Positions 7,615 to 11,571 of a stretch of DNA of 11,571 bases are shown here, one piece after another. The stretch spans positions 1 to 11,571 of the forward strand of contig DOTV01000166.1 in the NCBI GenBank assembly GCA_003520925.1, written 5' to 3'. How positions within the stretch are numbered: the stretch's first letter is position 1; each line of letters starts with the position of its first letter. The notes under the pieces were generated by a model. That model worked only from the letters and a program-made list of their open reading frames with translations. It had not been told where the DNA came from and searched no databases. Source of the DNA: Bacteroidales bacterium. GTDB lineage: Bacteria > Bacteroidota > Bacteroidia > Bacteroidales > VadinHA17. The translations under genes and the position numbers were made by a program.

Positions 7615-9402
7615 ATGGAGATTATTTTAAAGGATAAAATAATTGAAGCTGTCCGCATCCTTTATAATAGTGAAGTGCCTGGAACTCTGATCCAGCTGCA
7701 GGAGACAAGGAAGGAGTTCAAGGGTGATTTCACGCTTGTTGTTTTTCCGCTTCTCCGCTTTTCAAAAAATACCCCTGAAAAGACAGGTGAAAATATTGGA
7801 AATTATCTCCTTGAATCATTTCCTCTTGTATCGGGATTCAATGTAGTAAAAGGTTTTCTGAATCTTATTATCTCTGACAGATGGTGGATTGAGTACTTTG
7901 CTGAGATGTCATCAGGCAGGAATCTTTTGGCGAACTGTATTACAAAATGCCCGGAAGTGATTCTTGTTGAATATTCATCACCCAACACGAATAAACCTTT
8001 GCATCTGGGGCACATCCGCAATAATCTTCTTGGATTTTCCCTTTTCAGGATCCTTTCATCATGCGGACACAAAGTAATAAAGACAAACATTGTAAACGAC
8101 AGGGGCATACATATATGTAAATCAATGCTCGCCTGGAAGAAGTATGCCGACGGCGAGACGCCAGAGTCATCAGGAATAAAGGGAGATCATCTAGTTGGCA
8201 AATATTATGTCAGGTTCGAACAGGAATACAAAAGCCAGGTCGAATCACTTGTCAGGACCGGGCTAAGTGAACCAGAAGCCAGAAATTCAGCCCCTCTTAT
8301 GGCCGAAGCAAGGGAGATGCTGCTTAAATGGGAAAATGGTGACAGGGAAGTGGTCGACCTCTGGAAAACTATGAACTCATGGGTCTATGCGGGTTTTGAT
8401 GAGACCTACAAGATGCTGGGAGTCGATTTCGACAAGATCTATTACGAGTCGGAGACATATATTATAGGTAAGGAAATTGTCCTGAAGGGACTTGAAGAAA
8501 ATATCCTCTATAAGCACGACGACAATTCGATATGGGTTGACCTTACTTCGCAGGGACTCGACCAGAAGCTTCTTCAGAGATCTGACGGTACTGCAGTCTA
8601 CATGACTCAGGATCTCGGAACTGCAGTGATGAGACAGAATGATTTCCATTTTGATAAAACCCTGTATGTGGTTGGAAATGAGCAAAACTATCATTTTCAG
8701 GTTCTAAGGGCACTAATGAAAAAGATGGGATATGGATGGGCTGACGGACTTATTCACTTTTCTTATGGAATGGTTGAACTTCCAGAAGGGAGAATGAAAT
8801 CACGTGAAGGTACTGTGGTGGACGCAGATGACCTTATTAAGGAAATGAAGGAGACTGCAAAAACTGTTTCACTTGAGCTCGGCAAACTTGCTGATTTCAC
8901 AGGTGAGGAAAAAGAAGACATATTCAGAAAAATAGGTTTAGGTGCTCTGAAATATTTTATTCTGAAGGTTGATCCACATAAAAACATGACTTTTAATCCT
9001 TCTGAATCAATAGATTTCAATGGTAACACAGGTCCCCTTATACAATATACCTATGCAAGAATAAAATCGGTATTAAGAAAGGCAGAGCAAGTTGGAATTA
9101 AACCTGATCAGGGGGCTATTGCAGCAACAAATCCTGGAGTCAAAGAGATAGAGCTTATTAAATTGCTAAGGAAATTTTCGGATACTGTTTCTGAAGCTGC
9201 TGCAAATTACTCTCCGGCACTGATTGCCAACTATTGTTATGTCCTGTCGAAGGAATACAATCAGTTTTATCATGATTTCTCAATTCTTGGGGAAGAGGAT
9301 TTTGCCCTGAGAAATTTTCGGATCTTTCTGTCAAAGCTTACCAGCGAGGTATTGTCTTCAGGAATGTGGCTCCTGGGAATTGAAATGCCCGAAAGAATGT
9401 AA
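7615..9402 (+). CDS. argS: Arginyl-tRNA synthetase
   Basis: ArgRS is the class I synthetase that charges tRNA-Arg with arginine at the expense of ATP in the cytoplasm. The 595-residue product has the usual length. The N-terminal Add1 domain (about 1-110) is followed by the ATP-binding HIGH-type motif SSPNTNKPLHLGH, with HLGH at residues 130-133. The KMSKS-equivalent loop is RMKSREGTVVDADD, with MKSREG at 394-399, a form common in Bacteroidota. Other hallmarks are VNDRGIHICKSM (160-171), YMTQDLGTA (329-337) and YVVGNEQNYHFQ (351-362). The C-terminal helical anticodon-binding domain contains GPLIQYTYAR. The start is the ATG just downstream of a strong promoter match. The ffh gene follows after 29 nt on the same strand, so the two may share a transcript. 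Confidence 0.98.
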   Translation: MEIILKDKIIEAVRILYNSEVPGTLIQLQETRKEFKGDFTLVVFPLLRFSKNTPEKTGENIGNYLLESFPLVSGFNVVKGFLNLIISDRWWIEYFAEMSSGRNLLANCITKCPEVILVEYSSPNTNKPLHLGHIRNNLLGFSLFRILSSCGHKVIKTNIVNDRGIHICKSMLAWKKYADGETPESSGIKGDHLVGKYYVRFEQEYKSQVESLVRTGLSEPEARNSAPLMAEAREMLLKWENGDREVVDLWKTMNSWVYAGFDETYKMLGVDFDKIYYESETYIIGKEIVLKGLEENILYKHDDNSIWVDLTSQGLDQKLLQRSDGTAVYMTQDLGTAVMRQNDFHFDKTLYVVGNEQNYHFQVLRALMKKMGYGWADGLIHFSYGMVELPEGRMKSREGTVVDADDLIKEMKETAKTVSLELGKLADFTGEEKEDIFRKIGLGALKYFILKVDPHKNMTFNPSESIDFNGNTGPLIQYTYARIKSVLRKAEQVGIKPDQGAIAATNPGVKEIELIKLLRKFSDTVSEAAANYSPALIANYCYVLSKEYNQFYHDFSILGEEDFALRNFRIFLSKLTSEVLSSGMWLLGIEMPERM

Positions 9403-9431
9403 TTAATTATAAAATTGTTTCAGTTGCAGAT

Positions 9432-10751
9432 ATGTTTGAAAACCTAAGTGACCGGCTGGAAAAATCCTTTAAGATACTTAAAGGACAGGGGAGGATTTCC
9501 GAAATTAATATTGCGGAAACCCTTAAAGAAGTGAGAAGAGCCTTGCTTGATGCCGATGTTAACTTCAAGATCGCAAAGCTTTTTACCGACTCAGTCAAGA
9601 CCAAAGCCCTCGGTCAGGAGGTTCTGAAATCGGTCAATCCTTCCCAGATGATGATAAAGATAGTTCATGATGAACTTGTCGGACTTATGGGAGGGGATAA
9701 GACTGACATTAATATTAAGGTGAATCCGTCGGTGATACTTATCGCCGGACTTCAGGGATCAGGAAAAACAACTTTCAGCGGTAAGCTGGCAAAATGGGTG
9801 AAGAGTAAGAAAGGTAAAAATCCAATTCTTGTTGCCGGAGATGTTTACAGACCTGCAGCTATTGAACAGCTAAAGGTAATCGGAACCCAGATTGAGGTGC
9901 CCGTATATACTGAAGAGGGCAGCAAAAACCCGGTTCAGATCGTAAAGAATTCAGTCAGGGAGGCAAAACTTAAAAACCATGATGTTGTCATCATTGATAC
10001 CGCCGGGCGCCTCGCTATCGATGAGGAGATGATGAATGAGATTGCCGCCATAAAAGATGCAGTAAACCCACATGAGATCCTTTTTGTCGTGGATTCGATG
10101 ACAGGCCAGGATGCAGTGAATACTGCAAAAGAATTCAATGACCGGCTTAATTTTGACGGTGTAGTGCTGACAAAGCTTGACGGCGATACACGAGGCGGAG
10201 CTGCCTTATCAATAAGGTCTGTTGTAAACAAACCGATAAAATTTGTCAGTGCTGGGGAGAAAATGGATGCGATCGATATCTTTTACCCTGCACGTATGGC
10301 CGACAGGATACTTGGAATGGGGGATATTGTTTCATTAGTAGAAAAAGCTCAGGAACAATTTGACTCGGAAGAGGCCAGAAAACTTCAGAAAAAGATTGCC
10401 CGTGATCAGTTTGATTTCAATGATTTCATTTCACAGATACAGCAGATCAAGAAAATGGGGAATGTAAAGGATCTCATGTCTATGATTCCGGGTGTTGGAA
10501 AAGCTGTTAAGGACCTTGACATCGATGATAATGCATTCAAGGGCATCGAAGCCATAATAAGAAGCATGACACCAGACGAGAGGACAAATCCTGTTGTGCT
10601 TAACGGAAGCCGTCGTAAACGGATTGCTATGGGCAGCGGGACGTCGGTTCAGGAGGTTAATAAGCTTCTGAAACAGTTTGACGAAACCCGGCGGATGATG
10701 AAAATGATGACGAAAAACAAGAATGCCGCCAGAATGATGGGCAGAAAATAA
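9432..10751 (+). CDS. ffh: Signal recognition particle GTPase Ffh (SRP54)
   Basis: Ffh binds signal sequences of nascent membrane proteins together with the SRP RNA and delivers ribosomes to FtsY at the membrane. The 439-residue product has the N domain (1-95, with [13 protein letters not shown]). The G domain follows, with P-loop GLQGSGKTT (106-114), the [11 protein letters not shown] segment (137-147), DTAGR (189-193) and [10 protein letters not shown] (247-256). The methionine-rich M domain starts at about 305 and contains [20 protein letters not shown] (393-405) and a terminal stretch rich in methionine and lysine. All catalytic motifs are intact and the length is normal. It lies 29 nt after argS and 8 nt before folD. 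A one-mismatch TAAAATTG box in the argS-ffh gap might be a weak internal promoter. The SRP RNA gene is not in the window. Confidence 0.98.
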   Translation: MFENLSDRLEKSFKILKGQGRISEINIAETLKEVRRALLDADVNFKIAKLFTDSVKTKALGQEVLKSVNPSQMMIKIVHDELVGLMGGDKTDINIKVNPSVILIAGLQGSGKTTFSGKLAKWVKSKKGKNPILVAGDVYRPAAIEQLKVIGTQIEVPVYTEEGSKNPVQIVKNSVREAKLKNHDVVIIDTAGRLAIDEEMMNEIAAIKDAVNPHEILFVVDSMTGQDAVNTAKEFNDRLNFDGVVLTKLDGDTRGGAALSIRSVVNKPIKFVSAGEKMDAIDIFYPARMADRILGMGDIVSLVEKAQEQFDSEEARKLQKKIARDQFDFNDFISQIQQIKKMGNVKDLMSMIPGVGKAVKDLDIDDNAFKGIEAIIRSMTPDERTNPVVLNGSRRKRIAMGSGTSVQEVNKLLKQFDETRRMMKMMTKNKNAARMMGRK

Positions 10752-10759
10752 CTGTGAAT

Positions 10760-11571
10760 ATGTTTAATCTTATTGACGGGAAGAAAACAGCATCACTCAT
10801 AAAAGCCGAAATAGCCGAAGAGGTTGCAAAACGTTTAAAATCAGGTAGGAAGATTCCCCATCTTGCCGCAATTCTTGTGGGTCATAATGGTTCAAGCGAG
10901 ACTTATGTCAGCAATAAAGTGAAAGATTGCGCGGAAGTTGGTTTCAGATCGACACTTATAAGACTGATCGATTCGGTATCTGAAGCAGAACTTCTTGACA
11001 GAATAAAAATTCTTAATGAAGATCCGGATATCGACGGCTTTATTGTTCAGCTGCCCCTTCCAGATCATATAACAGAGAACAGGATAATTGAGGCTATAGA
11101 TCCGGAAAAGGATGCTGATGGCTTTCATCCTGTAAACATTGGAAGGATGGTGATTGGTCTGCCCGGATACCTGCCTGCCACACCTTATGGAATTATTGAA
11201 CTGATGCGCCGGTATAAAATTGAAACATCCGGAAAAGACTGTGTCATAGTGGGCAGAAGCAATATAGTCGGTCGTCCGCTCAGCATACTGTTGTCGCAAA
11301 AGGGAATGGATGCTACCGTAACAGTGGTTCATAGCAGGACAAAGGAAATCACCGGCCATTTAAAAAAAGCTGACATTGTAATTGCAGCCCTGGGTTCGCC
11401 GGGCTTCCTTAAAGCTGATATGGTTAAACGCGGGGTTGTTGTAATTGATGTGGGTACGACCAGGGTACAGTCATCTGAATCAAAGTCGGGGTGGAAACTT
11501 GCAGGAGATGTTGATTTTGAGAATGTTGCTCCCCTTTGTTCATATATAACACCTGTTCCGGGCGGAGTTGG
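10760..11571 (+). CDS. folD: Methylenetetrahydrofolate dehydrogenase / methenyl-THF cyclohydrolase FolD, 3' end cut
   Basis: FolD is the bifunctional enzyme that interconverts 5,10-methylene-THF and 10-formyl-THF with NAD(P)+, supplying one-carbon units for purines and formyl-Met-tRNA. Reading from the ATG at 10760 gives 270 codons without interruption to the window end. The catalytic segment [12 protein letters not shown] has Y49 and catalytic K53. GFIVQLPLP (93-101) and DADGFHP (118-124) form the folate site, and [12 protein letters not shown] (164-175) is the nucleotide-binding turn. The final visible residues, TPVPGG, are the conserved C-terminal signature, so only about 20 residues are missing from a usual length near 290. 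The gene begins 8 nt after the ffh stop, which suggests an operon. An ffh-folD neighbourhood is, as I recall, seen in other Bacteroidales. Confidence 0.97.
   Translation, partial: MFNLIDGKKTASLIKAEIAEEVAKRLKSGRKIPHLAAILVGHNGSSETYVSNKVKDCAEVGFRSTLIRLIDSVSEAELLDRIKILNEDPDIDGFIVQLPLPDHITENRIIEAIDPEKDADGFHPVNIGRMVIGLPGYLPATPYGIIELMRRYKIETSGKDCVIVGRSNIVGRPLSILLSQKGMDATVTVVHSRTKEITGHLKKADIVIAALGSPGFLKADMVKRGVVVIDVGTTRVQSSESKSGWKLAGDVDFENVAPLCSYITPVPGGV

Noticed and set aside
10892..11359. Minus-strand open frame of 155 codons opposite folD
   Set aside because: The plus strand encodes FolD with all its motifs across this stretch; the antisense product is low-complexity in character and matches nothing I know.

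Overview
The window is an ordinary-looking chromosomal stretch of low-to-moderate GC from a member of the Bacteroidota, probably from the Bacteroidales/Marinilabiliales side. The evidence is the Bacteroidota-type ArgRS and Ffh sequences, the lack of strong Shine-Dalgarno sites, and promoter-like TAnnTTTG boxes just upstream of several genes. I see no RNA genes, insertion sequences, repeats, CRISPR arrays or phage genes. Coding density is very high, and the only sizeable gap is a divergent promoter region at about 7373-7614.

Left half, minus strand, read from 7372 down to 1. A SiaC-like (DUF1987) regulatory protein comes first, followed by three tightly packed genes. These are a secreted Memo + AMMECR1 fusion, an 808-residue polytopic membrane protein with a spermidine-synthase-like domain, and a radical SAM enzyme of the AmrS type. 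The NAD-dependent DNA ligase gene ligA follows and runs off the left edge. The three middle genes form an AmmeMemoRadiSam system, a widely conserved but functionally unresolved gene set. This version looks extracytoplasmic: the Memo-AMMECR1 protein has a Sec-type signal peptide, the radical SAM protein has a Tat-like N-terminus, and positive-inside topology places the spermidine-synthase-like domain of the membrane protein outside the cytoplasm. The membrane protein also starts with a DUF4405/cytochrome-b-like three-helix module carrying an H-x13-H pair. This is the most interesting part of the window.

Right half, plus strand, 7615 to the end. Three housekeeping genes lie close together: argS (arginyl-tRNA synthetase), ffh (signal recognition particle GTPase) and folD (methylene-THF dehydrogenase/cyclohydrolase, cut by the right edge). 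A good Bacteroidota promoter lies immediately before argS.

Working picture (inference): the left cluster encodes a membrane-associated enzyme assembly at or outside the inner membrane. A membrane cytochrome-like/SpeE-like protein would be the hub for the metal-binding Memo-AMMECR1 protein and the radical SAM protein. The substrate cannot be read from the sequence.
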